Assembly: GCF_003610895.1 (NCBI RefSeq)
Contig: NZ_MCAS01000015.1
Location: 82,189 to 146,188 of the forward strand
DNA: 64,000 nt
Direction: 5' to 3'
From: Paraburkholderia fungorum
GTDB lineage: Bacteria; Pseudomonadota; Gammaproteobacteria; Burkholderiales; Burkholderiaceae
The position numbers and the translations under genes are program-made. Of the stretch, positions 1-8,616 are shown piece by piece. Position 1 is the first letter of the stretch. Every line of letters starts with the position of its first letter. Under the pieces are notes generated by a model that saw only the letters and a list, made by a program, of their open reading frames with translations, searched no databases and was not told the DNA's origin.

Positions 1-231
1 CCTCGCAAGCACGTCGCCACGTTGTCGAATTGCACCGAAAGCGAGGCACCGCTGCTTGGTAGAATGCTTATTTTAGTAGCGCGTTTGGCTGAACAGCTGG
101 GTGTGGCATACACCGGCGGCGAAACCGGGTTTCGCACGGTAATCAACACGGGGCCGGGCGGCGGGCAAGAGGTGTATCACCTGCACGCGCACATCCTCGC
201 GGGGCCGCGTCCGTGGCAGCGAATGGGCTGA
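1..231 (+). CDS. HIT family (histidine triad) protein, 3' part
   Basis: The 5' end lies outside the window; only the last 76 residues are visible, in frame 1. The C-terminus has the histidine triad HLHAHI followed by LAGPRPWQRMG, the typical end of HinT/PKCI-type purine nucleoside phosphoramidases, which cleave AMP-linked amines in the cytoplasm. The RTVINTGPGGGQEVYH stretch before the triad is also characteristic of the family. In Burkholderiales this gene usually sits between hisIE and tatABC, as it appears to here. The physiological substrate is not known from sequence. Family assignment is very secure; the start cannot be judged. Confidence 0.93.
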   Translation, partial: PRKHVATLSNCTESEAPLLGRMLILVARLAEQLGVAYTGGETGFRTVINTGPGGGQEVYHLHAHILAGPRPWQRMG

Positions 232-473
232 CAAAAAACGCGCGTTGCGAAGCGCACGGCGAGTTTTGGCGGTCGACACTTGCAGCGCATGATTTTTACT
301 GAACTGTAATGATGGCGACCTGATCGCCGGGTCAGAATGACACACCGTGTCGCGGGTTGAATCGAAACAGCTCGCGGCAACGTATAGATGGAGCGTACGC
401 GCTTCGATTCACGCCGCAAGGCGCACGAGTTTTGCCGCATCACGGTGCGGTGTCGGGGTTAAGGAGAGTAGTC

Positions 474-713
474 ATGGGTTCGTTGAGTATTTGGCATTGG
501 CTGATCGTGTTGTTGATCGTAGCGCTCGTGTTTGGCACGAAGAAGCTGCGCAATATCGGTACCGATCTGGGTGGCGCGGTGAAGGGCTTCAAGGAAGGCA
601 TGAAGGAAGCCGAAACGCCCGCAGGCGAAGCGCAGCAGCGCGAACTGCCGCGTAACGGCACCGTGGATGTGGATGCGAAGGAAAAGACGCCGCGTTCCGG
701 CGATTACCGCTAA
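474..713 (+). CDS. tatA: Twin-arginine translocase subunit TatA
   Basis: This 79-residue protein has a single N-terminal membrane helix (about residues 5-21) followed by the FGTKKL hinge and an amphipathic helix, the standard TatA layout. TatA oligomerises to form the protein-conducting part of the Tat system, which exports folded proteins across the inner membrane. The start at 474 is chosen because AAGGAGA lies just upstream and the protein begins MGSLSIWHW as in relatives; an in-frame upstream extension to 357 is rejected. It is the first gene of tatABC, 39 bp before tatB. The 242 bp upstream of it hold no gene. Confidence 0.96.
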   Translation: MGSLSIWHWLIVLLIVALVFGTKKLRNIGTDLGGAVKGFKEGMKEAETPAGEAQQRELPRNGTVDVDAKEKTPRSGDYR

Positions 714-752
714 GCCGCGGCCCAACCGCGTTACTGACGGACACTCCACTTC

Positions 753-1271
753 ATGCTGGACCTCGGTCTAACCAAGATGGCGCTGATCGGCGTCGTCGCG
801 CTGGTCGTACTCGGGCCTGAGCGCCTGCCTCGCGTCGCCCGCACGGCCGGCGCGTTGTTCGGCCGCGCACAGCGGTATATCAACGACGTGAAGGCGGAAG
901 TTACCCGCGAAATCGAACTCGACGAATTGCGCCGCATGAAAACCGAGTTCGAAACGGCGGCGAGCAACGTCGAAACCGGCGTTCAGGAGAGTCTGCGCAA
1001 GCATGAGTCCGAGCTGAACGACGCGTGGAATAGCGGCACGTCGGTGTCGCCGAGCATTGCTGGCGGCGCGTTTGAGGATGCCGGCAATTCACCCTGGCAG
1101 ACCAGTACACCGCCGTCAGGCCCCAAACGCAAGAACTGGCGCGTCAAGCAGACCGCCATGCCTACGTGGTACAAACGCGCCACCGCGCGCCGCACGCGCG
1201 TGCAATCAGGCGCTGCGCGCGTGGCGCGGCATACACCGGCCACCATGCGTCGTCCGACGCGGTTCTTCTGA
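753..1271 (+). CDS. tatB: Sec-independent protein translocase subunit TatB
   Basis: The 172-residue protein starts with a membrane helix (about residues 3-20) and the LGPERLP hinge typical of TatB, followed by a long charged amphipathic region and a poorly conserved, very basic tail rich in Arg, Pro and Thr. TatB forms the signal-peptide receptor with TatC at the inner membrane. It lies between tatA and tatC (34 bp to the tatC start), so the three are probably one transcript. The basic tail is longer than the minimal functional TatB, but long tails are common in Burkholderia relatives. Confidence 0.95.
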   Translation: MLDLGLTKMALIGVVALVVLGPERLPRVARTAGALFGRAQRYINDVKAEVTREIELDELRRMKTEFETAASNVETGVQESLRKHESELNDAWNSGTSVSPSIAGGAFEDAGNSPWQTSTPPSGPKRKNWRVKQTAMPTWYKRATARRTRVQSGAARVARHTPATMRRPTRFF

Positions 1272-1305
1272 TGATCAGAACGACAATCTCTAACCGAGGG
1301 CCGGT

Positions 1306-2085
1306 GTGAGCGACCCCCAGCAAACCCAGGACGAAGGCACTGAAGAGACCTTCATTTCCCACCTCGTTGAATTGCGCGACCGGATCATCCGCGCTGGCCT
1401 TGCCGTCATCGTGGTGTTTGTCGGACTCGTATATTGGGCACCGGATATCTTCCGGCTGTTGGCGCGGCCCTTGATGCAGAATCTGCCGAAGGACGGCAAG
1501 ATGATCGTCACCGACGTCACCGGCTCGTTCTTCGTGCCGATGAAGGTGACCATGCTGGTCGCCTTCGTGATCGCGCTGCCAATCGTGCTGTACCAGATCT
1601 GGGCGTTTGTCGCGCCGGGTCTGTATCAGCATGAGAAGAAGCTGGTCGGGCCGCTGGTGGGCAGCAGTTACACGCTGTTCCTGTGCGGCATGGCGTTCGC
1701 GTATTTCGTGGTGTTTCCGACCATCTTTCGTGTGATGGCGCATTACAACGCGCCGCTCGGCGCGGAGATGACCACCGACATCGACAACTATCTGAGCTTC
1801 GTGCTCACCATGTTCCTTGCATTCGGCGTGACGTTTGAAGTGCCGATTGTCGTGGTGCTGCTGGTCCGCATGAACGTGCTGACCATCAAGAAGCTCAAGG
1901 AAATCCGTCCGTATGTGATCGTGGGCGCGTTCGTGATCTCGGCGGTAGTGACGCCGCCGGATGTGTTCTCTCAGCTGATCCTGGCGATTCCGCTGATCGT
2001 GCTGTACGAGGCGGGCATCATCGCGGCGCGGTTGATTGTCGGCAAGCAGAAACCGGTGGTTGCCGACGAGAGTCCGCCGGGTTGA
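1306..2085 (+). CDS. tatC: Twin-arginine translocase subunit TatC
   Basis: This 259-residue polytopic protein has six predicted membrane segments and, near the N-terminus, the cytoplasmic motif ISHLVELRDR, which contributes to twin-arginine signal recognition. The Pro-rich loop after helix 5 (VVTPPDVFSQ) is also typical of TatC. The start is GTG at 1306, giving MSDPQQ; no ATG is available before conserved sequence. TatC with TatB is the receptor for folded Tat substrates, one of which is probably the Rieske protein encoded downstream. A strong terminator follows. Confidence 0.96.
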   Translation: MSDPQQTQDEGTEETFISHLVELRDRIIRAGLAVIVVFVGLVYWAPDIFRLLARPLMQNLPKDGKMIVTDVTGSFFVPMKVTMLVAFVIALPIVLYQIWAFVAPGLYQHEKKLVGPLVGSSYTLFLCGMAFAYFVVFPTIFRVMAHYNAPLGAEMTTDIDNYLSFVLTMFLAFGVTFEVPIVVVLLVRMNVLTIKKLKEIRPYVIVGAFVISAVVTPPDVFSQLILAIPLIVLYEAGIIAARLIVGKQKPVVADESPPG

Positions 2086-2103
2086 GCGCCTCCAGATAAA
2101 ACA

Positions 2104-2136
2104 AAAAAGGGCAGTCCATCACGGACTGCCCTTTTT
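2104..2136. terminator. Bidirectional intrinsic terminator between tatC and the HtrA-type protease gene
   Basis: A perfect 14-bp stem (A-run plus GGGCAGTCC pairing with GGACTGCCC plus T-run) encloses the 5-nt loop ATCAC. It has T-runs on both strands and lies between two convergent genes, so it can serve both. Confidence 0.93.
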
Positions 2137-2173
2137 GTTTTGTGGTGCGCCGGTGTTGGCCGCTATCTCTTTC

Positions 2174-3397
2174 TCAACCGCCGTCGTCGTCCTGGTCGCC
2201 GCCGCCGCCGTTATCTTCCGCCGGTTGCTTCGGCGGTGGCGGGCGCTTGCCGATGGTTACGTCCAGGTCCATGTCGCGGCTCTTGCGCACCAGGTGAACC
2301 TTCGCTGCCGTACCTGGCTTGATCTGCGCGATGACATTCAGGAGGCGCGTGGTGTCGGTGATTTCCTGGCCGTTCACGCTCACCAGGATATCGCCCGGCT
2401 TGATGCCGGCACGGTCGGCCGGACCGTTCTTCAGGACACCCGCGACAATCGCCCCCGATTTCTGCTGAAGCCCAAACGATTCGGCGATCTCCGGCGTCAC
2501 GTCTTGTGGCTCCACACCGATCCAGCCGCGCGTGACGGAGCCCGTTGTGATGATGCTCTCCAGCACGCTGCGCGCGGTCGAGACGGGAATCGCAAAGCCG
2601 ATGCCGAGCGAGCCGCCCGAGCGCGAATAGATGGCGGTATTGATGCCGAGCAAATTGCCGTTCACATCGACCAGCGCACCGCCGGAGTTGCCCGGATTGA
2701 TGGCCGCGTCGGTCTGAATGAAGTTTTCGAACGTATTGATGCCGAGGTGATTGCGTCCGAGCGCGCTGACAATGCCCATGGTCACTGTCTGGCCGACACC
2801 GAACGGGTTGCCGATCGCCAGCACCACATCGCCCACGCGCGTCTGGTCCATACGACCGAGCGTGATGGTAGGCAGATCGGTCATGTTGACCTTCAGCACA
2901 GCCAGATCCGTCTCAGGATCGACGCCAATTACCTTCGCCTCGGTGGTGCGACCATCGGCCAGGGCGATTTCGATCTGATCGGCGCCGTCCACGACGTGCT
3001 GGTTCGTTAGAATGTAACCTTCCGAACTCACTATCACACCCGAGCCAAGATTCGATGCGGGTTGTTCCTGCTGCTTGCCTTTGTTCTTGTCACCAAAGAA
3101 GTAGCGGAACAGCGGATCTTTCGCGCGCGGATCGGGCGGCAGTGAGCCATCCTTGCTGGAGAACACGTTGACCACCGCGGGCATGGCTTTTTGCGCCGCG
3201 TCTGCATACGACGCCTGGGCGGGGCCCGTGCCGATGCCTGGCGCCACTTCCCGAAGGGCGACGATCGGTTCGGCAAGCTGCTTGCCGAATTGCCCTTGAC
3301 GCTGGAGCCACTGCGGTTTGAGGGTCGCAATGATGAACATCAGCGCCAACAGCACAGTCACCGCTTGGGCAAAGAACAGCCAAAAGCGTCTAAGCAT
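2174..3397 (-). CDS. Membrane-anchored trypsin-like serine protease with one PDZ domain (DegS/DegQ type)
   Basis: This 407-residue protein has an N-terminal membrane anchor (about residues 5-25), a trypsin-like domain with catalytic triad His134 (NQHVVDGAD), Asp164 (ETDLAVLK) and Ser238 (NPGNSGGAL), and one PDZ domain (about 285-385). The C-terminus is an unusual Pro-, Gly- and Asp-rich tail. A single PDZ with an uncleaved anchor resembles DegS, the periplasmic stress sensor that cuts RseA, more than two-PDZ DegP/DegQ. Whether it signals or does general quality control cannot be read from sequence. Its start codon is only 19 bp from the divergent Nif3-like gene. Confidence 0.9.
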   Translation of the reverse strand: MLRRFWLFFAQAVTVLLALMFIIATLKPQWLQRQGQFGKQLAEPIVALREVAPGIGTGPAQASYADAAQKAMPAVVNVFSSKDGSLPPDPRAKDPLFRYFFGDKNKGKQQEQPASNLGSGVIVSSEGYILTNQHVVDGADQIEIALADGRTTEAKVIGVDPETDLAVLKVNMTDLPTITLGRMDQTRVGDVVLAIGNPFGVGQTVTMGIVSALGRNHLGINTFENFIQTDAAINPGNSGGALVDVNGNLLGINTAIYSRSGGSLGIGFAIPVSTARSVLESIITTGSVTRGWIGVEPQDVTPEIAESFGLQQKSGAIVAGVLKNGPADRAGIKPGDILVSVNGQEITDTTRLLNVIAQIKPGTAAKVHLVRKSRDMDLDVTIGKRPPPPKQPAEDNGGGGDQDDDGG

Positions 3398-3416
3398 CTG
3401 AAGACTAGAGGTTTAT

Positions 3417-4163
3417 ATGGATCGGATCGAACTTGAATTGTACTTGAACAATCTTCTTGAAACCGCGCGCTTCAAGGACTATTGCCCCAATGGATTGCAG
3501 GTGGAGGGGCGTCGCAAAATCAACAAGCTCGCGACCGGCGTGACGGCTTCAGTGGCCTTCCTCGAGGCCGCGCTCGACTGGGGCGCGGACGCGGTGCTGG
3601 TCCATCACGGCTACTTCTGGCGCAACGAGGCGCCGCAAATCACCGGGCGCAAACACGCGCGCCTGAAGCTGCTGATCGCCAACGACCTGAGCCTGTTCGC
3701 CTATCACCTGCCGCTCGACGACCATCCCGAGTTCGGCAACAACGCGCAGATCGGCGAAAAAATGGGCTGGATCAGCGACGCGCGCTTCGGCGAGAACGAT
3801 CTCGGCTGGCTCGCCACCTTCCCGATGCCGATCACGCTCGCGCATTTCACCGCGCAAGTCGAGCAGACGCTCGGGCGCACGCCGCTCGTATTCGGCGACC
3901 CGGATCGCGAACTGCGCCGGGTGGGCTGGTGCACGGGCGCCGCGCAAGGCATGTTCGAGGCCGCGATCAATGCCGGCGCCGACGTCTACCTGACGGGCGA
4001 AGTGTCGGAGTCGGTGATGCATACCGCGGCGGAAAGCGGCGTGGCGTTTCTCGCAGCCGGCCATCACGCCACCGAGCGTTTCGGCGTGCAGGCGGTGGGC
4101 AAGCATCTATCCGAGCAGTTCGATATCGAACACCTGTTTATCGATATCCCTAATCCGGTTTGA
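3417..4163 (+). CDS. Nif3-like dinuclear metal centre protein (YbgI family)
   Basis: This 248-residue protein belongs to the Nif3/YbgI family of hexameric, toroidal proteins with a dinuclear metal site. Visible ligand-like motifs include VHHGYFW near residue 63, the AYHLPLDDH stretch, and GHHATE near the C-terminus. The cellular role is not settled; some relatives have been described as GTP cyclohydrolase 1 type 2, which I treat as weak. AGAGG stands 6 nt before the ATG. It is divergent from the HtrA-type gene with almost no intergenic room, so a promoter must overlap coding sequence. Confidence 0.92.
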   Translation: MDRIELELYLNNLLETARFKDYCPNGLQVEGRRKINKLATGVTASVAFLEAALDWGADAVLVHHGYFWRNEAPQITGRKHARLKLLIANDLSLFAYHLPLDDHPEFGNNAQIGEKMGWISDARFGENDLGWLATFPMPITLAHFTAQVEQTLGRTPLVFGDPDRELRRVGWCTGAAQGMFEAAINAGADVYLTGEVSESVMHTAAESGVAFLAAGHHATERFGVQAVGKHLSEQFDIEHLFIDIPNPV

Positions 4164-4384
4164 ATTGAAAATCGGCATTAGATAAGAAAAAGGCACGAAT
4201 AACGCAGAGGACGCTTAAAAGGAGGTGTAAAAAAGTTTGCGATCCGTACGGAGAAACCCTGAGTTATCAAGGGGTTCGCACGGTTTTTGGCAATCGGCCC
4301 TTGTAAATGGCGACTCCATTCGCGCAAACTAGCGGCGGTAGAAGAGACGTGAAGGAAAAATCCAACTCAGAAGTGGGGCGTGTG

Positions 4385-5005
4385 ATGCGAGACAAGGAAG
4401 ATGAACGCGTCGACGGCAGCCGCCGTACCTGGCTGATAGCGACGACCGTAGCAGGTGGCATAGGAGGCGTTGCCACTGTCGTACCCTTTGTTAGTTCGTT
4501 TGCACCATCTGAAAAGGCCAAGGCAGCCGGAGCCCCGGTCGAAGTCGATATCAGTGATCTCAAACCCGGCGACATGAAAACCGTTGCCTGGCGCGGCAAG
4601 CCGGTGTGGATCATCAATCGCACCGACCGGATGCTTGCCGATGTCCAGAAAGCCGATAACGAAGTAGCGGATCCCCACACCAAGAATCCTTTTTCGATGC
4701 CGTTGCCGGAGTACTGCAACAACGAATACCGTTCACGCACCGATCACAAGAATCTTTTCGTCGCCGTCGCCGTGTGCACCCATCTGGGCTGCACGCCGAC
4801 GCCGCGCTTCCAGGAGGGGCCGCAGCCCAATCTTCCAGACGACTGGCCAGGCGGTTTCCTGTGCCCTTGCCACGGCTCGACCTATGACATGGCCGGCCGC
4901 GTCTTCAAGAACAAACCTGCGCCGCAGAACCTCGACATCCCGCCTTATATGTTCACGTCGGCCACCAGCCTCGTGATCGGCAAGGACGAGAAAGGAGAAG
5001 CGTAA
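4385..5005 (+). CDS. petA: Ubiquinol-cytochrome c reductase, Rieske iron-sulfur subunit
   Basis: This 206-residue protein carries a twin-arginine signal-anchor (SRRTW at residues 12-16 followed by a hydrophobic stretch) and a Rieske 2Fe-2S domain with ligands in CTHLGC (Cys131, His133) and CPCHGS (Cys160, His163); Cys136 should form a disulfide in the second motif region. It passes electrons from ubiquinol to cytochrome c1 in the bc1 complex. The start at 4385 (MRDKEDERVDG) matches the family; the in-frame ATG at 4307 would put 26 unconserved residues before the Tat motif. Its stop overlaps the petB start (TAATG). Confidence 0.96.
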   Translation: MRDKEDERVDGSRRTWLIATTVAGGIGGVATVVPFVSSFAPSEKAKAAGAPVEVDISDLKPGDMKTVAWRGKPVWIINRTDRMLADVQKADNEVADPHTKNPFSMPLPEYCNNEYRSRTDHKNLFVAVAVCTHLGCTPTPRFQEGPQPNLPDDWPGGFLCPCHGSTYDMAGRVFKNKPAPQNLDIPPYMFTSATSLVIGKDEKGEA

Positions 5006-6384
5006 TGGCGATCGAGCATGAAGTAGAGACAACCGGGCTGGTTGGCTGGATCGACCGGCGCTTCCCCATGACGTCCACATGGAAGAAGCACGTTTCCGAG
5101 TACTACGCGCCGAAGAACTTCAACTTCTGGTACTTCTTCGGTTCGCTCGCGCTGCTGGTGCTGGTCAATCAGATCGTCACCGGCATTTTCCTCACCATGA
5201 ACTACAAGCCCGACTCGACGCTCGCGTTTGCGTCGGTCGAGTACATCATGCGCGAGGTGCCGTGGGGCTGGCTGATCCGTTACATGCACTCCACGGGCGC
5301 GTCGATGTTCTTCGTCGTCGTGTATCTGCACATGTTCCGCGGGCTGATGTACGGCTCGTACCGCAAACCGCGCGAACTGGTGTGGGTGTTTGGCTGCGCG
5401 ATCTTTCTGTGCCTGATGGCGGAGGCGTTTTTCGGCTACCTGCTGCCGTGGGGCCAGATGTCGTTCTGGGGCGCGCAGGTGATCGTGAACCTGTTCTCGG
5501 CGATTCCGTTTATCGGGCCGGATCTGTCGCTGTGGATTCGCGGCGACTATGTCGTGTCGGACGTGACGCTGAACCGCTTCTTCGCGTTTCACGTGATCGC
5601 GATTCCGCTGGTGCTGATCGGCCTCGTGGTCGCTCACCTGGTGGCGCTGCATGAGGTGGGTTCGAACAACCCCGACGGCATCGAGATCAAGGCGAAGAAG
5701 GGCGCGGACGGCATTCCGCTCGACGGCATTCCGTTCCACCCGTACTACTCCGTGCACGACTTCATGGGCGTGTCGGTGTTCCTCCTGATCTTCGCGGCGA
5801 TTATTTTCTTCGCGCCGGAGATGGGTGGGTATTTCCTTGAAGCCAATAACTTCATTCCCGCCAATCCGCTGCAAACACCGCAGGAAATTGCGCCGGTGTG
5901 GTACTTCACGGCGTTCTATGCGATGCTGCGCGCCACCACCGATCCGTTCAAGATCGTGCTGATGATCATCGTCGCGTTGCTCGGCCTGTATGCGCTGGTG
6001 CGCGCGCGCGGCAAGTGGAAGCTCGGCTTGCCGGTGCTCGCGGTGCTGGTGGTGCTGGCCATGGCGTTCACCGAATCGAAGTTCTGGGGCGTGGTGGTGA
6101 TGGGCGGCGCGGTGATCTCGCTGTTCTTCCTGCCGTGGCTCGACCGCTCGCCGGTGAAGTCGATCCGTTACCGGCCGTTTTTTCACAAGGTGTTCTACGG
6201 GATCTTCGTGCTCGCTTTCCTGACGTTGGGCTTCCTCGGCACTAAACCGCCGTCACCCGCCTCGACGTTGATTGCTCAGGTGTGCGCGCTGATCTACTTC
6301 GCGTTTTTCCTCGGTATGCCCGTCTGGACGCGGCTTGGCACGTTCAAGCAGCCGCCCGAGCGGGTGCGGTTCAAGCCCCACTAA
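5005..6384 (+). CDS. petB: Ubiquinol-cytochrome c reductase, cytochrome b subunit
   Basis: The 459-residue integral membrane protein is cytochrome b of complex III. Haem-ligand histidines are visible in the second helix (RYMHSTGASMFFVVVYLHMF) and the fourth (FHVIAIPLVLIGLVVAHLV), and the quinol-site PEW-type region reads as PVWYFTAFYAMLR. It holds the low- and high-potential b haems and the two quinone sites. It is translationally coupled to petA by a 1-base overlap and followed 23 bp later by petC, so petABC is one operon. It is somewhat longer than minimal bacterial cytochrome b because of extra C-terminal membrane segments. Confidence 0.97.
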   Translation: MAIEHEVETTGLVGWIDRRFPMTSTWKKHVSEYYAPKNFNFWYFFGSLALLVLVNQIVTGIFLTMNYKPDSTLAFASVEYIMREVPWGWLIRYMHSTGASMFFVVVYLHMFRGLMYGSYRKPRELVWVFGCAIFLCLMAEAFFGYLLPWGQMSFWGAQVIVNLFSAIPFIGPDLSLWIRGDYVVSDVTLNRFFAFHVIAIPLVLIGLVVAHLVALHEVGSNNPDGIEIKAKKGADGIPLDGIPFHPYYSVHDFMGVSVFLLIFAAIIFFAPEMGGYFLEANNFIPANPLQTPQEIAPVWYFTAFYAMLRATTDPFKIVLMIIVALLGLYALVRARGKWKLGLPVLAVLVVLAMAFTESKFWGVVVMGGAVISLFFLPWLDRSPVKSIRYRPFFHKVFYGIFVLAFLTLGFLGTKPPSPASTLIAQVCALIYFAFFLGMPVWTRLGTFKQPPERVRFKPH

Positions 6385-6407
6385 TCGCGAGCCAGGAGAA
6401 CACGAAG

Positions 6408-7163
6408 ATGAAAAAACTGCTTTCGACGTGCGCGCTGATCGGCGCGACACTGCTCGCGGTGCTGGCCGGACCGGCGCACGCGGACGAGAATTTCCCTCTC
6501 GACCGCGCGCCCGATAACGCGGAGAATTTTGCTTCGTTGCAGCACGGCGCACAATTGTTTGTAAACTACTGCCTGAATTGTCACAGCGCGAATCTGATGC
6601 GCTACAGCCGGCTGACCGACCTCGGCATTACGCCGAGCGAAATCCAGTCGAACCTGTTGTTCAGCACGGACAAGATCGGCAACACCATGACCGTGGCGAT
6701 GCGTCCGGACGACGCAAAAGCGTGGTTCGGCGCGGCTCCGCCGGACTTGTCGGTGGAAGCGCGGGCGCGTGGCAAGGACTGGCTGTACACGTATCTGCGC
6801 AGTTTCTACCGCGACAATACGCGGCCGACCGGCTGGAACAATCTGGTGTATGAAAACGTGAGCATGCCTCACGTGTTGTGGCAACTTCAGGGGCAACGTA
6901 CTGCGAAGTTCGGTGACGAAGTCGACGAAAAAACAGGCGAGACGGTGCACAAATTTGTTGGCTACCAACAGGTCACGCCGGGGACGATGTCGCCGGTAGA
7001 TTATGATTCTGCTGTGGCCGACCTCGTGTCGTACCTGTCATGGATGTCCGAACCGACTCAGAAAACCCGCAAGCAGCTTGGCGTGTGGGTACTGATGTTC
7101 CTCGGCGTCCTGAGCTTTTTCGCCTGGCGACTGAACGCCGCGTACTGGAAAGATATCAAATAA
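6408..7163 (+). CDS. petC: Ubiquinol-cytochrome c reductase, cytochrome c1
   Basis: This 251-residue protein has a cleavable signal peptide ending near AHA (residue 25), the covalent haem motif CLNCH (Cys55, Cys58, His59), and a C-terminal membrane anchor (about residues 222-245). It carries electrons from the Rieske centre to soluble or membrane cytochrome c. The start at 6408 has CAGGAGAA upstream; the longer in-frame reading from 6282 overlaps petB and is rejected. As the last gene of petABC it completes the catalytic core of complex III. Confidence 0.96.
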   Translation: MKKLLSTCALIGATLLAVLAGPAHADENFPLDRAPDNAENFASLQHGAQLFVNYCLNCHSANLMRYSRLTDLGITPSEIQSNLLFSTDKIGNTMTVAMRPDDAKAWFGAAPPDLSVEARARGKDWLYTYLRSFYRDNTRPTGWNNLVYENVSMPHVLWQLQGQRTAKFGDEVDEKTGETVHKFVGYQQVTPGTMSPVDYDSAVADLVSYLSWMSEPTQKTRKQLGVWVLMFLGVLSFFAWRLNAAYWKDIK

Positions 7164-7258
7164 TCACGCCGTCATCCGGCGTGGGGCCGGCGCCAGGAAA
7201 AGCCTGTTGAACGGTTTTTCCGCGCGCTGGCCTTTCAGCTTTTTGAGGAAACGTAAAT

Positions 7259-7870
7259 ATGATGGTTCTGTATTCCGGCACAACTTGCCCGTTCTCCCAG
7301 CGCTGCCGGCTGGTGTTGTTCGAAAAGGGCATGGACTTCGAGATCCGCGACGTCGACCTGTTTAACAAGCCGGAAGACATCGCCGTGATGAATCCGTACG
7401 GTCAGGTGCCGATTCTCGTCGAACGGGACCTGATTCTGTACGAATCGAACATCATCAACGAGTACATCGACGAGCGCTTCCCGCACCCGCAACTGATGCC
7501 GGCCGATCCGGTCCAGCGCGCGCGTGCCCGTCTGTTCCTGCTCAACTTCGAAAAGGAACTGTTTGTTCACGTCGGCACGCTCGAGAACGAAAAGGGCAAG
7601 GCCGCTGAGAAGAATCACGAGAAGGCGCGTCTCGCCATCCGTGATCGTCTGACGCAGCTTGCGCCGATCTTCCTGAAGAACAAGTACATGCTCGGCGAAG
7701 AGTTCTCCATGCTCGACGTCGCGATCGCGCCGTTGCTGTGGCGTCTGGATCACTACGGCATCGAGTTGTCGAAGAACGCTGCTCCGCTCATGAAGTACGC
7801 CGAGCGCATTTTCAGCCGCCCGGCCTATATCGAAGCGCTGACGCCTTCGGAAAAGGTGATGCGTCGTTGA
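7259..7870 (+). CDS. sspA: Stringent starvation protein A (GST-fold RNA polymerase-associated regulator)
   Basis: This 203-residue protein has a thioredoxin-like N-terminal GST domain (LYSGTTCPFSQRCRLVL) and a helical C-terminal GST domain. Its position directly before sspB is the hallmark of SspA, which binds RNA polymerase and affects stress and virulence genes rather than conjugating glutathione. A GAGGAAAC ribosome site precedes two adjacent ATG codons (7259 and 7262); either could be used. A plain GST is the alternative reading, made unlikely by the neighbour. Confidence 0.93.
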   Translation: MMVLYSGTTCPFSQRCRLVLFEKGMDFEIRDVDLFNKPEDIAVMNPYGQVPILVERDLILYESNIINEYIDERFPHPQLMPADPVQRARARLFLLNFEKELFVHVGTLENEKGKAAEKNHEKARLAIRDRLTQLAPIFLKNKYMLGEEFSMLDVAIAPLLWRLDHYGIELSKNAAPLMKYAERIFSRPAYIEALTPSEKVMRR

Positions 7871-7944
7871 GTTTGGCTTTGGGGTGAGGGCGCCGCGTCT
7901 CGATTGTTTTCCGTGCGCGCCCAAACCCGGTAAGAGGACTGTTG

Positions 7945-8475
7945 ATGCAAGAGATTTCCACCAAGCCGTATCTGTTGCGCGCGCTGTACGAGTGGTGCAC
8001 GGATAACGGTTACACGCCGCATATTGCGGTCCGGGTCGACAATCAGACGCGCGTGCCGCGTCAGTTCGTCCGTGACAACGAGATCGTGTTGAACATCAGC
8101 TTCGAGGCGACCAGCCAGTTGCAGATGGGCAACGAATGGATCGAGTTCAGCGCGCGCTTCTCCGGCAAGTCGCACAAGATCGAAGTGCCGATCACGAATA
8201 TTCTCGCGATCTACGCACGCGAAAATGGCCAGGGCATGGCGTTCCCGGTCGAATCGGCGGGCGGCGAGGCGCAGGATTCAGGCGCGGACGCGGAACTGGC
8301 GGACGAAGCCGAATCGCCGGTGGCGCCCATCAGCGCGGGGCCGCGCGCCGTCGAGACGTCGTCTTCCGCTGCGGATGCGGCTGCCGCGAAGGCGGATAGC
8401 GTTGCCGACGAGCCGCAGCCTGACGATGACGGTTCGAAAGGTGGCGGAAGGGCTCGCCTCAAGATCGTGAAATGA
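7945..8475 (+). CDS. sspB: ClpXP protease specificity-enhancing factor SspB
   Basis: The 176-residue protein begins with the conserved SspB substrate-binding domain (TKPYLLRALYEWCTDNGYTP, residues 6-25; NISFEATSQLQ later) and ends in a flexible acidic and Ala-rich tail with a short basic ClpX-binding end (ARLKIVK). SspB tethers ssrA-tagged and other substrates to ClpXP. The start at 7945 follows AAGAGGA; a TTG three bases earlier is possible but less likely. It sits 74 bp after sspA and just before a tRNA gene. Confidence 0.95.
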   Translation: MQEISTKPYLLRALYEWCTDNGYTPHIAVRVDNQTRVPRQFVRDNEIVLNISFEATSQLQMGNEWIEFSARFSGKSHKIEVPITNILAIYARENGQGMAFPVESAGGEAQDSGADAELADEAESPVAPISAGPRAVETSSSAADAAAAKADSVADEPQPDDDGSKGGGRARLKIVK

Positions 8476-8494
8476 AGTAGAATCACGGCCTCAT

Positions 8495-8570
8495 GCCGGC
8501 TTAGCTCATCAGGTAGAGCGCTTGACTTGTAATCATGAGGTGGCGGGTTCGAGTCCTGCAGCCGGCACCA
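8495..8570 (+). tRNA. tRNA-Thr (anticodon UGU)
   Basis: A 76-nt cloverleaf with a perfect acceptor stem (GCCGGC... with ...GCCGGC), D-arm TAGCTCATCAGGTAGAGC, anticodon loop CTTGTAA giving UGU, T-loop GTTCGAGTC, and an encoded CCA end. The anticodon stem has one T-T mismatch. TAGAAT at 8478-8483 is placed as its -10 element, though no good -35 is seen. Confidence 0.97.
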
Positions 8571-8578
8571 GTAGTGCG

Positions 8579-8616
8579 AAAACGGGTTTCTGAAGAATTT
8601 CAGAAACCCGTTTTTT
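8579..8616 (+). terminator. Intrinsic terminator after tRNA-Thr
   Basis: A 16-bp perfect stem (AAAACGGGTTTCTGAA and its complement) with loop GAAT, ending in a T6 run. It starts 8 nt after the tRNA CCA end. Confidence 0.95.
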
